A stretch of 8,778 bases of DNA from Caryophanales bacterium UBA6331 (GCA_002438065.1 DJSP01000054.1:1-8778); one strand, 5' to 3'. Counted from the first letter of the stretch, positions 1 to 7,577 are shown. The notes: generated by a model not told the origin, from the sequence alone. Numbers and translations are program-made.

Positions 1-22
1 TATTATATGAGGAGGTTAAATA

Positions 23-343
23 ATGAAAAAAGAATTAAAAAAACATAAATCAAATGTAAATATTAGTAAACCATTTAGTAATTTATTAACAAAAGGATTA
101 ATTTATGGATTATTAGTAACAATAGCTATAATGATAGGTATGTATTTAGGTCTTAAAAATTTAGATCAAGTTATAGAATTTTTAACAGCACTTAGAGATA
201 GTCTATCAGTTGAAGATTGCACTATAAACATATTCAAAATACTTCTAATTACTTTTCCTATTATTTTCATTATAGTTGATATAGCTACACTAGCGTTTAT
301 AGCAGACGTAGGTTATGATTCTAAAAAAACAAAAAATAAATAA
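23..343 (+). CDS. Small two-helix membrane protein, uncharacterised, first gene of an ABC exporter pair
   Basis: I do not recognise this 106-residue protein. A strong GAGGAGGT ribosome binding site at 9-16 supports the ATG at 23. The N terminus (about residues 1-24) is lysine-rich and probably cytoplasmic. A first hydrophobic segment spans about residues 25-44 and a second about 71-95, with a short acidic loop containing one Cys between them. The tail is again basic, so both ends should face the cytoplasm by the positive-inside rule. The gene lies 16 bases upstream of the MacB-like ABC protein in the same orientation, with no terminator between, so the two are almost certainly co-transcribed. 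By position it could be an accessory or regulatory membrane subunit of that transporter, but this is inference only. Its own promoter is outside the window. Confidence 0.75.
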   Translation: MKKELKKHKSNVNISKPFSNLLTKGLIYGLLVTIAIMIGMYLGLKNLDQVIEFLTALRDSLSVEDCTINIFKILLITFPIIFIIVDIATLAFIADVGYDSKKTKNK

Positions 344-359
344 TTAAGGAGTAAAAAGG

Positions 360-2771
360 ATGTTACAACTAAAAAATATTTATAAGAGTTATATTGTAGG
401 TGAAGAAAAACAACAGGTTTTAAAAGATATAAATATAACTTTTAGAAAGAATGAATTTGTATCTATTTTAGGAGCTAGTGGTAGTGGAAAAACAACTCTT
501 TTAAATATTATTGGTGGATTAGATGTTTATGATAGCGGAGATTTAATTATTGATAATTTATCTACAAAAAATTTTACTAAAAAGAATTGGGATAGTTATC
601 GAAATTATAAAATAGGTTTTGTATTTCAAAATTATAATTTAATATCACATTTAAGTGTACTTGGAAATGTAGAACTTGCTTTAACTTTATCAGGAATTAA
701 CAAGAAAGAAAGAAAAATTAAAGCAAAAGAAGCCTTAATAAAAGTTGGGTTAAAAGATCATATAAATAAAAAGCCTAATCAATTATCAGGTGGACAAATG
801 CAGAGAGTTGCTATAGCTAGAGCGATAGTTAATAATCCAGATATAATACTAGCAGATGAACCAACTGGAGCATTAGATTCAAATACAAGTGAACAAATTA
901 TGGATATTTTAAAAGAAATATCTAAAGAAAAATTAATTATTATGGTTACACATAATAAAGAAATAGCTAATAAATATTCAGATAGAATAATTGAACTTAA
1001 GGATGGAGAAATTGTTGGAGATAGTAATAGTTATAAAATAACTAATAATGAAGATGGTTCTAAAATTAAATTTAATAAGACAAACATGCCTTATTTAACA
1101 ACACTTAGTTTATCATTAAAAAATTTGTTAACTAAAAAAGGAAGAACTTTTTTAACAAGTTTTGCTGGATCTATTGGAATATTAGGAATATGCTTAGTAT
1201 TAATTTTAAATTCAGGGTTAAAAAATTATATTAGTAAATTTGAAAAAGAGACTCTTGAAACTTTTCCTATAACAATTTCACAAAGCACATTTGATATGGA
1301 AAATTATTTTTGTGATTCAATAACTTCAAATAGAAATAAATGCGAAAGTGATATATGTTCTTATGATGATGTTGTATCAAGTTTTACTAAGAAAGATGGA
1401 TTATATGTAAAAAATGATTTAAAATCTTTTAAAGAATATATTGAAAACAATAATTCACTTAAAGAATATTCTAAAAATGTAGATTATGAGTATGATTATA
1501 CACTTCCAATATATTATAAATATAAAGATGATTTTGTTAAGATAACTGAGCCTTTAATAGAATTTGTTAATGAAGATGATGGTTCAGCAACTTCTTTTCC
1601 TGGTATTAATTTTAATAAAATTAATTTTGAATATTTAAAAGAAAATGATAAATATACATTAGTTGCTGGAAATTATCCTGAAACTGAAAATGATATGGTA
1701 TTATTAATTCCAAATGATGGAGTAATTAATGATTCAGTACTTTATTATTTATATCTTAAAGATAAGAGTAATGTTTCAAATTTAATTAATAAACATGAAA
1801 AAGTAGAATCTACAACATATACATATGATACATTTTTAAAGCTAAAATATAAGTTAATTTATAATACTGATATTTATCAAAAAGTTGATGGAAAATATAT
1901 AAGTAAACTTAATGATAAAGAATATATGAATAATTTAATTATGAATGGTATTGATTTAAATATTGTTGGTATCCTTAAATATACTAGTGAAGATGACAAT
2001 AGTGAATATGCAAACTCATATATATATTATAGCGAAGAATTATTTAAAAAATTTGTTCAACATATAAATGATAGTGAAATAGTTAAGGAACAGAATAATA
2101 ATAAAGAAACAGATGTTTTTACTGGAGAAAAATTTGATAATATTTATACTACTTATGATAGAAATATGCTTTTATTAAATTCATTAGATATAGATAATCC
2201 AGAAAGTATTAGTATAGTACCTAAAGATTTTGATTCGAAAAATAAAATTAAAGAATATATTGATAATTATAATAAAGAACAATTAGATAAAGGTAATAAA
2301 AATAAAAAAATAGTTTATAATGATGAAAATAAAATAATTCTTACTGAACTTTCATCAATTGTAAGTGGAGTAAGTGCTGTTTTAATTGGTGTAGTTAGTG
2401 TAAGTTTAATTGTTTCAAGTATAATGATTGCAATTATTACTTATATTAGTGTACTTGAAAGAACTAAAGAAATTGGAATTTTAAGGGCACTTGGTGCTAG
2501 TCAAAAAGATATTTCAAGAGTATTTAAATCTGAAACAATTATTGAAGGACTTATTGCTGGAGTGTTAGGTGTAGGTATATCAGTATTATTATCTATACCA
2601 ATTAATATTATTTTAAAAACATTAGTTAAAGTCGATATTAATTTCAGTTTACCTTTAATGCAAGGTGTTATAATGATTTTACTTAGTGTTTTATTAAATG
2701 TTATTGCAGGACTTATTCCATCTAGGATGGCAAGTAAGAAGAATCCAGTAGAAGCATTAAGAAGTGAATAA
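360..2771 (+). CDS. MacB-like ABC transporter, fused ATPase and FtsX-type permease
   Basis: An 803-residue ABC protein; the start is set by AAGGAG at 346-351. The ATPase occupies about residues 1-225: Walker A GASGSGKT (38-45), Q-loop Gln90, signature LSGGQ (142-146), Walker B IILADE (162-167) with catalytic Glu167, D-loop GALD (170-173) and switch His198. All key residues are present. The permease has the MacB layout: one helix (about 264-284), a large extracytoplasmic domain (about 288-670), then three helices (about 674-697, 727-752, 768-787). The typical ERTKEIGILRALGAS coupling segment starts at 700, and a PVEALR end lies at 796-801. It should work as a homodimer that couples ATP hydrolysis in the cytoplasm to movement of the outer domain (mechanotransmission in the MacB/FtsX family). 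The protein is longer than typical MacB (about 650 residues), mainly in the outer domain, which carries Cys318, Cys328 and Cys333. The substrate is unknown; export or surface defence is likely. Confidence 0.93.
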   Translation: MLQLKNIYKSYIVGEEKQQVLKDINITFRKNEFVSILGASGSGKTTLLNIIGGLDVYDSGDLIIDNLSTKNFTKKNWDSYRNYKIGFVFQNYNLISHLSVLGNVELALTLSGINKKERKIKAKEALIKVGLKDHINKKPNQLSGGQMQRVAIARAIVNNPDIILADEPTGALDSNTSEQIMDILKEISKEKLIIMVTHNKEIANKYSDRIIELKDGEIVGDSNSYKITNNEDGSKIKFNKTNMPYLTTLSLSLKNLLTKKGRTFLTSFAGSIGILGICLVLILNSGLKNYISKFEKETLETFPITISQSTFDMENYFCDSITSNRNKCESDICSYDDVVSSFTKKDGLYVKNDLKSFKEYIENNNSLKEYSKNVDYEYDYTLPIYYKYKDDFVKITEPLIEFVNEDDGSATSFPGINFNKINFEYLKENDKYTLVAGNYPETENDMVLLIPNDGVINDSVLYYLYLKDKSNVSNLINKHEKVESTTYTYDTFLKLKYKLIYNTDIYQKVDGKYISKLNDKEYMNNLIMNGIDLNIVGILKYTSEDDNSEYANSYIYYSEELFKKFVQHINDSEIVKEQNNNKETDVFTGEKFDNIYTTYDRNMLLLNSLDIDNPESISIVPKDFDSKNKIKEYIDNYNKEQLDKGNKNKKIVYNDENKIILTELSSIVSGVSAVLIGVVSVSLIVSSIMIAIITYISVLERTKEIGILRALGASQKDISRVFKSETIIEGLIAGVLGVGISVLLSIPINIILKTLVKVDINFSLPLMQGVIMILLSVLLNVIAGLIPSRMASKKNPVEALRSE

Positions 2772-2798
2772 AAGTAGCAAAATGAATGCTACTTTTTT
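2771..2798. terminator. Shared hairpin terminator between convergent genes
   Basis: AAAGTAGC (2771-2778) pairs with GCTACTTT (2788-2795) around a 9-base loop, followed by T residues to 2798. It immediately follows the stop of the upstream ABC gene. On the minus strand the same hairpin is followed by a weaker T-rich stretch, so it may also end the regulator transcript. The stop codon of the minus-strand regulator (2789-2791) lies inside the right arm. Confidence 0.8.
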
Positions 2799-3391
2799 AA
2801 AATGTTAATAATAGAATCAATTACAATATTTTCCATATTTTCATAATTAAAGTTAGGATGTTTATGATAAGCTTCTTCATGAGCTAGGTTATCAATGATA
2901 TTTACAATTAAATGAGTTCTTTCTTTTAAATCATTTTGATTATAACCATTATTTTTAAATAAATTATAAAGTTTGTTAGAAAATGCAAGTTCGGATTCTT
3001 TAAATATTTTTTCAACATCTTCATCTAAATGTTCCATAGAAGATAATTCTTGATGAGCTTTTTTAGATGAATTATGTTGTTTTTTATTTATTTCAATTAT
3101 TTTTTTAAAGAATGAGTGTAAGTCATTAGGTAATTTTTCATTTTCATTTATTAAAGAAAAGATGGGAAACATAATATCATTTGAATAGATTTTAACTCCT
3201 TCAATAAATATTTCTTTTTTATCATTAAAATATTGATAAATAATACCAGTTGATACTCCTGCATATTTAGCAATATCTTTAGTGTTAACATTAAAGTAGC
3301 CTTCATTACACATTAATTCAAAACCTTTTTTAATTATACGATTTCTTTTTTCAATACTTCTAGTTTGAGTAGGTATTCTAATTTCAGACAT
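2789..3391 (-). CDS. TetR/AcrR-family transcriptional regulator
   Basis: A 200-residue protein of normal TetR length. The N-terminal DNA-binding domain covers about residues 13-60. The helix-turn-helix lies at about 37-56 and includes the family-typical pattern DIAKYAGVSTGIIYQYF (39-55), followed by DKKEIF. The rest (about 63-200) is a mostly helical ligand and dimerisation domain, not well conserved in this family. The start is supported by AGGTGA at 3398-3403 (minus-strand sense), seven bases before the ATG. The gene is divergent from the ABC transporter genes that begin at 3545, a standard arrangement for a local repressor of an efflux system. Inverted repeats in the shared region are likely binding sites. 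The ligand is unknown. The stop TAG overlaps the shared terminator hairpin. Confidence 0.92.
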   Translation of the reverse strand: MSEIRIPTQTRSIEKRNRIIKKGFELMCNEGYFNVNTKDIAKYAGVSTGIIYQYFNDKKEIFIEGVKIYSNDIMFPIFSLINENEKLPNDLHSFFKKIIEINKKQHNSSKKAHQELSSMEHLDEDVEKIFKESELAFSNKLYNLFKNNGYNQNDLKERTHLIVNIIDNLAHEEAYHKHPNFNYENMENIVIDSIINILKK

Positions 3392-3415
3392 AATATTTCA
3401 CCTGTTTCTAAAAGC

Positions 3416-3444
3416 ATTATAGCACTAAATAACAAAAAATTAAA
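3416..3444 (-). promoter_or_regulatory. Putative promoter of the TetR-family gene
   Basis: On the minus strand there is a perfect TATAAT -10 (3416-3421) with a weak -35, TTTAAT (3439-3444), at a 17-base spacing. Transcription would start near 3409, leaving a leader of about 18 bases that includes the AGGTGA ribosome binding site. The left inverted repeat (3460-3484) lies about 15 bases upstream of this -35, so autoregulation is possible but less direct than for the divergent promoter. Confidence 0.55.
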
Positions 3445-3459
3445 GATATATGAAAAAAA

Positions 3460-3484
3460 GTTCACATTTATTATTGACATGAAC
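3460..3484. promoter_or_regulatory. Putative TetR operator, left inverted repeat over the -35
   Basis: GTTCA (3460-3464) and TGAAC (3480-3484) form an inverted pair. Wider half-sites read GTTCACAT and, on the opposite strand, GTTCATGT. The element encloses the TTGACA -35 (3474-3479) of the ABC transporter promoter, so a bound repressor would block polymerase. It shares its half-site with the second repeat at 3507-3526, which strengthens the case that both are binding sites for the adjacent regulator. Confidence 0.55.
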
Positions 3485-3502
3485 ATAGAATAGAAATATA
3501 AT
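3474..3502 (+). promoter_or_regulatory. Consensus promoter of the ABC ATPase-permease operon
   Basis: TTGACA (3474-3479) and TATAAT (3497-3502) are both perfect consensus hexamers separated by exactly 17 bases. Transcription should start near 3509, giving a leader of about 35 bases before the ATG at 3545. Such a strong promoter flanked by operator-like repeats suggests that expression is normally held down by a repressor. Confidence 0.85.
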
Positions 3503-3506
3503 TTTA

Positions 3507-3526
3507 ATGTGAAACAAAGTTCATAT
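3507..3526. promoter_or_regulatory. Putative TetR operator, right inverted repeat over the start site
   Basis: A 20-base imperfect palindrome with ATGTGAA on the left and TTCATAT on the right; in the arms all positions but one pair. It starts five bases after the -10 and covers the expected transcription start, a typical TetR operator position. Its half-site GTTCATAT closely matches those in the left repeat at 3460-3484. Confidence 0.6.
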
Positions 3527-3544
3527 TATATTTAAGGAGGAATT

Positions 3545-4255
3545 ATGGATAATTTAATAGTGTTTAATAATGTTTCTAAAGAGTATACAGTAGGTGATAC
3601 TAAGTTTTATGCTTTAAAAGATGTTAATTTAGAAATTAAAAGAGGAGAGTTTGTTGTTATTTTAGGACCATCTGGAGCTGGTAAAAGTACTATGCTTAAT
3701 CTAATGGGTGGTATGGATAAAGTAACAAGTGGAACTATTACAATTGATAATGAGGTTATTTCAGATTATAGTGATAGCAAGTTAACTAAATATAGAGCTG
3801 AAAAAGTAGGATTTATTTTTCAATTTTATAATATTTTACCAACTTTAACGGTATTTGAAAATGTTGAATTAGTTAAAGAAATAGTTAAGAAGCCCAAATC
3901 TGCTAGAACTGTTTTAAAGGATGTTGGACTTGAAAAACAAATGAATAAATTTCCTAATCAATTATCAGGTGGAGAACAACAAAGAGTATCTATTGCTAGA
4001 GCAATTGCAAAAGATCCTAGTTTAATTCTTGCTGATGAACCAACTGGAGCTCTTGATTCCAAGACTGGAGCAGTAGTACTTTCACTTTTAAAGAAACAAT
4101 GTGATGCAAATAATGGCGAAAATACAGTAGTAATTGTTACTCATAATTCATTAATTGCCGAAATGGCTGATCGAGTTATTAGACTTAAAAATGGTAAAGT
4201 AGAATCCAATGAAATTAATAAACATCCTAAAAATGTAGAAGAAATTGAGTGGTAA
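3545..4255 (+). CDS. ABC transporter ATP-binding protein (MacB/LolD-type)
   Basis: A 236-residue stand-alone ATPase of normal length. Walker A is GPSGAGKS (41-48), Q-loop Gln93, signature LSGGE (140-144), Walker B LILADE (160-165) with catalytic Glu165, D-loop GALD (168-171) and switch His200. The set is complete, so the protein should be active. The type is that of ATPases that pair with FtsX-like permeases, and a two-module permease follows directly. The start is fixed by AAGGAGG at 3534-3540. The gene is the first of a two-gene operon driven by the consensus promoter at 3474-3502 and is probably repressed by the divergent TetR-family regulator. The C-terminal tail after about residue 220 is lysine/glutamate-rich and not part of the core fold. 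The substrate cannot be deduced. Confidence 0.94.
   Translation: MDNLIVFNNVSKEYTVGDTKFYALKDVNLEIKRGEFVVILGPSGAGKSTMLNLMGGMDKVTSGTITIDNEVISDYSDSKLTKYRAEKVGFIFQFYNILPTLTVFENVELVKEIVKKPKSARTVLKDVGLEKQMNKFPNQLSGGEQQRVSIARAIAKDPSLILADEPTGALDSKTGAVVLSLLKKQCDANNGENTVVIVTHNSLIAEMADRVIRLKNGKVESNEINKHPKNVEEIEW
4247..4252 (+). promoter_or_regulatory. Weak ribosome binding site that decides the permease start
   Basis: GAGTGG ends five bases before the ATG at 4258 and overlaps the end of the ATPase gene. The in-frame GTG at 4249 has no comparable site in front of it, so the ATG is preferred. The weak site and the two-base gap after the ATPase stop suggest translational coupling. Confidence 0.4.
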
Positions 4256-4257
4256 TT

Positions 4258-6642
4258 ATGAAAAAGAAAATGATTCGTGATATTTTAAAAAATAAGTCAC
4301 AATTTATTACGATATTCTTAATGGTTGCCATTGGGGTAATGGTTTATTCAGGAATTGAAGCATATATGGATGGTATGCGTGATACAGCAAATAAGTTTTA
4401 TGAAGATTATAATTTACAAGATATAAATGTTTTAGGTAAAGGTTTTACGGAAAAAGATTTAGATAACATAAAAAGTACTCAAAATGTTAATGATGCTGAA
4501 AGAAAATTAGAACTTGTTATGACTGATAATGAAGATGAGAATAAAAGTTATTTAGTATCTGTTATTAAATCTAATAACATAAGTAAGTTTTATGTTAAAG
4601 AAGGAATCAGATTTGATAAAGATAAAAAGGGTATTTGGTTAGATTATTTCTTTGCAAAAGAAAATGAGATTAAAATTGGGGATAAAATATCTTTTAAATA
4701 TGATGGATATGTTTTTAATGAAGAAGTTTTAGGTATTATATATGTTCCAGATCATATTTATGATGTTAAGGATGCATCTCAGTTAATGCCTAATCACAAA
4801 ACTTATGGAATAATTTATATGTCAGTTAATGAATTAGAGGGATTTATTAAAGATCAAGTTAAATCTAATTTAGAAGATGAAATGGGAATAACTGTAAATG
4901 ATAAAATGTTTAATAAATTAATGCCTAACTTTAATTATTTAGAATATGTTCCATTTAATTATGTAATGGTTGATGTTAATGATAAAGATAATAGGGGAAC
5001 AGTTAAGGATACAATTGAAAAGAATATTGATAATGCGATAGCAACTGTGGATATTGAAAATACAGCTAGTTATAGTATGTATCAAGGAGAAATAGATGAA
5101 GGTGCTGCTTACGTTGGTATTTTCTCTGGATTATTCTTATTTATTGCGCTTCTTTCTGTTATTACTACTATGACTAGAGTAGTTAAAAATCAAAAATTAC
5201 AAATAGGAGTATTAAAAGCATTAGGTTTTTCTAACTTAAAAATTATCATGCATTATGTAGGCTATGGTTTTTGGACATCTTTATTAGGTACAATTTTTGG
5301 ACTTTTCTTAGGTAGATATTTCTTAGGTAGTGTATTTCTAGGAATTGAAATGAGTTTCTTTGAAGTTCCTAATTCAGTAATCTATTTAAATAAAATGACA
5401 TATGTTGTAAGTGCTTTAATTATTATAGTAGTTTCAATTATTACTTTCTTAACTTGTTATAAAGAATTAATGAAAAGACCAGCTGAAGCTCTTAGAATGG
5501 AGATTCCTAAAGTTAAGAATGGAAGTTTAAATTTAACAACTAAGGGAATTTTTAAAAATTTATCTTTTGCTAGTAAATGGAATATCAGAGATATTTTAAG
5601 AAATAAGTTTAGAACTGTAACTGGTATTATTGGAATTGTTGGATGTTCAACTTTAATTATTTGTGCTTTAGGTATGCTTAACAGTATGAATTACTTTATT
5701 AAGTTACAATTTGATGAGTTATATAATTTTGATTATAAGTTAACTTTAAAAGAAGATATTAGTAATGAGGCAGTAAATAAACTTATTAAAGATTATGGAG
5801 ATAACTCAAGTGAAACTTTAATGATTGAAATTAAAAATGGCGATAATAAGGATGCTAATACATTATTTATAGATAATGCGAATAATTATGTTAGATTTAT
5901 AGATGATAAATATAATTTTATTAAACTTGATAATGATGATGGTGTATATGTTACATATAAATTTAAAGATAAATATGGATTAAATATTGGTGATAAAGTC
6001 TCTTGGCATATTTATGGAGATAAAAATTATTATGAATCTAAAATAGTTGGTTTTTATAGGGATCCTCAAGTTCAAGGAATGAGTGCTAGTAAGAAGTATT
6101 TAGAACGAATAGGCATTGATTATAAACCAGATTCTATTTATACAAATGATGATTTAAGTAATGTTAAAACTATTTCTAATGTTGATATTATTCAAAATAT
6201 TGATGAACTTAAAGAAACTATTGGTAATATGCTTTCAATGATGAAGAAAATGATTGTTATTATAATCGTGTTTGCAGTTATTTTAGGAGTAATAATTATT
6301 TATAATATGAGTATTTTATCTTTTAGTGAGAAGGAATATCAATTTGCAACTTTAAAAGTTCTAGGTTTTAACGATAAAAAGATTAAGAAAATATTCTGTA
6401 AACAAAATAGTATTATATGTATTATATCAATTATTATTGGTTTACCAGCAGGTTATAATTTAACTAGTTATTTATTTAAAGCATGTTTAGATGAAAATTA
6501 TGATTTTGGAGTTCATATTGAATGGTGGACTTATGTTATTGCTATTATCGGTACATATTTAGTTTCTTATTTAGTATCTAAATTCTTAGCAAGAAGAGTT
6601 AATTCAATTGATATGGTAAGTAGTTTAAAATCTAATGAATAA
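4258..6642 (+). CDS. Two-module FtsX-like ABC transporter permease
   Basis: With the ATG at 4258 the protein has 794 residues; an in-frame GTG at 4249 would add three and overlap the ATPase gene. It has two FtsX-type modules, each of one helix, an outer domain and three helices. Module 1: helix about 15-35, outer domain about 36-283, helices about 284-306, 334-360 and 381-405, ending with PAEALRM (408-414). Module 2: helix about 453-475, outer domain about 476-662, helices about 666-688, 713-738 and 755-780. Coupling segments of the type GVLKALGFS and ATLKVLGFN follow the second helix of each module. One chain thus supplies both halves of the membrane channel and should pair with two copies of the upstream ATPase. 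The organisation fits export or surface-stress systems; no substrate can be assigned. A terminator follows directly. Confidence 0.92.
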   Translation: MKKKMIRDILKNKSQFITIFLMVAIGVMVYSGIEAYMDGMRDTANKFYEDYNLQDINVLGKGFTEKDLDNIKSTQNVNDAERKLELVMTDNEDENKSYLVSVIKSNNISKFYVKEGIRFDKDKKGIWLDYFFAKENEIKIGDKISFKYDGYVFNEEVLGIIYVPDHIYDVKDASQLMPNHKTYGIIYMSVNELEGFIKDQVKSNLEDEMGITVNDKMFNKLMPNFNYLEYVPFNYVMVDVNDKDNRGTVKDTIEKNIDNAIATVDIENTASYSMYQGEIDEGAAYVGIFSGLFLFIALLSVITTMTRVVKNQKLQIGVLKALGFSNLKIIMHYVGYGFWTSLLGTIFGLFLGRYFLGSVFLGIEMSFFEVPNSVIYLNKMTYVVSALIIIVVSIITFLTCYKELMKRPAEALRMEIPKVKNGSLNLTTKGIFKNLSFASKWNIRDILRNKFRTVTGIIGIVGCSTLIICALGMLNSMNYFIKLQFDELYNFDYKLTLKEDISNEAVNKLIKDYGDNSSETLMIEIKNGDNKDANTLFIDNANNYVRFIDDKYNFIKLDNDDGVYVTYKFKDKYGLNIGDKVSWHIYGDKNYYESKIVGFYRDPQVQGMSASKKYLERIGIDYKPDSIYTNDDLSNVKTISNVDIIQNIDELKETIGNMLSMMKKMIVIIIVFAVILGVIIIYNMSILSFSEKEYQFATLKVLGFNDKKIKKIFCKQNSIICIISIIIGLPAGYNLTSYLFKACLDENYDFGVHIEWWTYVIAIIGTYLVSYLVSKFLARRVNSIDMVSSLKSNE

Positions 6643-6672
6643 AAGTCTTGAAGTGATTTTCAAGATTTTTTT
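6641..6672 (+). terminator. Rho-independent terminator of the ABC operon
   Basis: TCTTGAA (6646-6652) pairs with TTCAAGA (6659-6665) around the loop GTGATT, and a run of seven T follows (6666-6672). A-rich sequence before the stem can extend the pairing with the T run. It starts at the stop codon of the permease gene and separates that operon from the lipoprotein gene. Confidence 0.85.
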
Positions 6673-6679
6673 ATTATAG

Positions 6680-6708
6680 ATGTTTTATTTAAAAAAATAT
6701 GCTATACT
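6680..6708 (+). promoter_or_regulatory. Extended -10 promoter of the lipoprotein gene
   Basis: TGCTATACT (6700-6708) is an extended -10 element: TG, one base, then TATACT, one mismatch from consensus. The -35 region around 6680-6687 is only loosely T-rich, as is common for extended -10 promoters. Transcription would begin near 6715, about 40 bases before the ATG. It lies just after the terminator of the upstream operon, so this gene is an independent unit. Confidence 0.6.
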
Positions 6709-6753
6709 TGTGTTGTAATTAAATAATACTAGAAATTATGGAAAGGATATTAA

Positions 6754-7425
6754 ATGAAAAAATTAATAATTTTAACTTTATGTTTTATTCAAACATTAGT
6801 TACGTTTGGTTGTGGTAATAAGAGTGTACAAAAACCAACAAATTTACAGGATACTTATAATGCGGTTGGCAATTATTTTGGAGATAGTAGTGTAGATAGA
6901 TCTAATTTAGGTGCTTTTTATTTAGACGAAGAAAATAATATTATTGTAGTCATCTTAGTTGATAATAGTGCATCAAAACAAGAAGAATTTTTAGAAAAAG
7001 CTAATATTGATTCTAAATACATTAAGTTTGAACAAGGTGGACCTTATAATACCAATAGTTTAGATATTGATTTAAAAGTATCTTCCGAAAATAATGATAA
7101 GAATATTAAATTTAAAGAATATTTAAAATTAGATAATGAAACTATCTATTTATCAGAAAACGTTAGTGAATTATTTATTGTTGAAAATAAAAATCAAACA
7201 TCTTTAAGAAAATATATAATTAATAGTACTGAGTCAATGGATAAGTCAATTGAAAATATTACAAACCTATTAAATAAGCAATCTATTTTAAAAGATGGTG
7301 GTACAATTATATTTAAAAATAACGATAAAAATATTACACTGATTAAATGTAATACGATAGATGGTAATAAAGATATTTATATTGGAGATTATAATTTAAA
7401 TTTTAAAAGTAGTATGTGTAAGTAG
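6754..7425 (+). CDS. Putative lipoprotein of unknown function
   Basis: A 223-residue secreted protein. Residues 1-18 form a signal peptide (two Lys, then a hydrophobic stretch), and Cys20 in TFGC followed by GNKS is the likely lipid attachment site, although Thr and Phe at -3 and -2 are poor for a lipobox. If Cys20 is not lipidated, the protein may be anchored or secreted. The mature part is hydrophilic and rich in Asn, Asp and Lys. A segment near residues 55-98 (NIIVVILVDNS, then SKYIKFEQGGPY at 87-98) looks like a conserved folded unit; I have a weak sense of having met similar segments in other Bacillota proteins but cannot name a family. Cys199 and Cys222, the penultimate residue, could form a disulfide. 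The start is supported by GAAAGGA at 6741-6747. Codon use resembles its neighbours. No function can be assigned. Confidence 0.8.
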   Translation: MKKLIILTLCFIQTLVTFGCGNKSVQKPTNLQDTYNAVGNYFGDSSVDRSNLGAFYLDEENNIIVVILVDNSASKQEEFLEKANIDSKYIKFEQGGPYNTNSLDIDLKVSSENNDKNIKFKEYLKLDNETIYLSENVSELFIVENKNQTSLRKYIINSTESMDKSIENITNLLNKQSILKDGGTIIFKNNDKNITLIKCNTIDGNKDIYIGDYNLNFKSSMCK

Positions 7426-7448
7426 TGTTTAAATTGCGGACATTTACT

Positions 7449-7577
7449 ATGAAATTTATGCTTGATGAAAATAAATTAAAATGTGTAAATAATGTTATTA
7501 ACTTAAAGGTTGTTATTATAACTTTAATAGTAAAAATAATTTTATATTTATACGTTGTATATAAGACTGACTACTAA
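7449..7577 (+). CDS. Doubtful 42-residue small membrane ORF
   Basis: An ATG-to-TAA ORF of 42 codons that lies in the gap. Residues about 1-18 are polar with a Cys at 12. Residues about 19-38 form a plausible single membrane helix (KVVIITLIVKIILYLYVVYK), and the tail is KTDY. A helix-like translation arises easily from AT-rich DNA, and the only ribosome binding site candidate, GCGGA (7436-7440), is weak. In-frame TTG (7434) or GTG (7425) starts are possible but no better supported. It could be a real small membrane protein or chance. Confidence 0.2.
   Translation: MKFMLDENKLKCVNNVINLKVVIITLIVKIILYLYVVYKTDY

Noticed and set aside
774..3973. A 21-base stretch is identical at 774-794 and 3953-3973, in the two ATPase genes.
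   Set aside because: It encodes the conserved signature region (PNQLSGG) in both genes with the same preferred codons; family conservation explains it without recent duplication or recombination.
4249..4257. GTG start for the permease gene, overlapping the ATPase gene end.
   Set aside because: The ATG at 4258 has the GAGTGG site at a good distance, whereas the GTG has no comparable ribosome binding site; the difference is only three residues.
7485..7535. AT-rich imperfect inverted repeats around the GTTATTA copies.
   Set aside because: They need bulges and consist almost only of A and T, so they are expected by chance at this composition.
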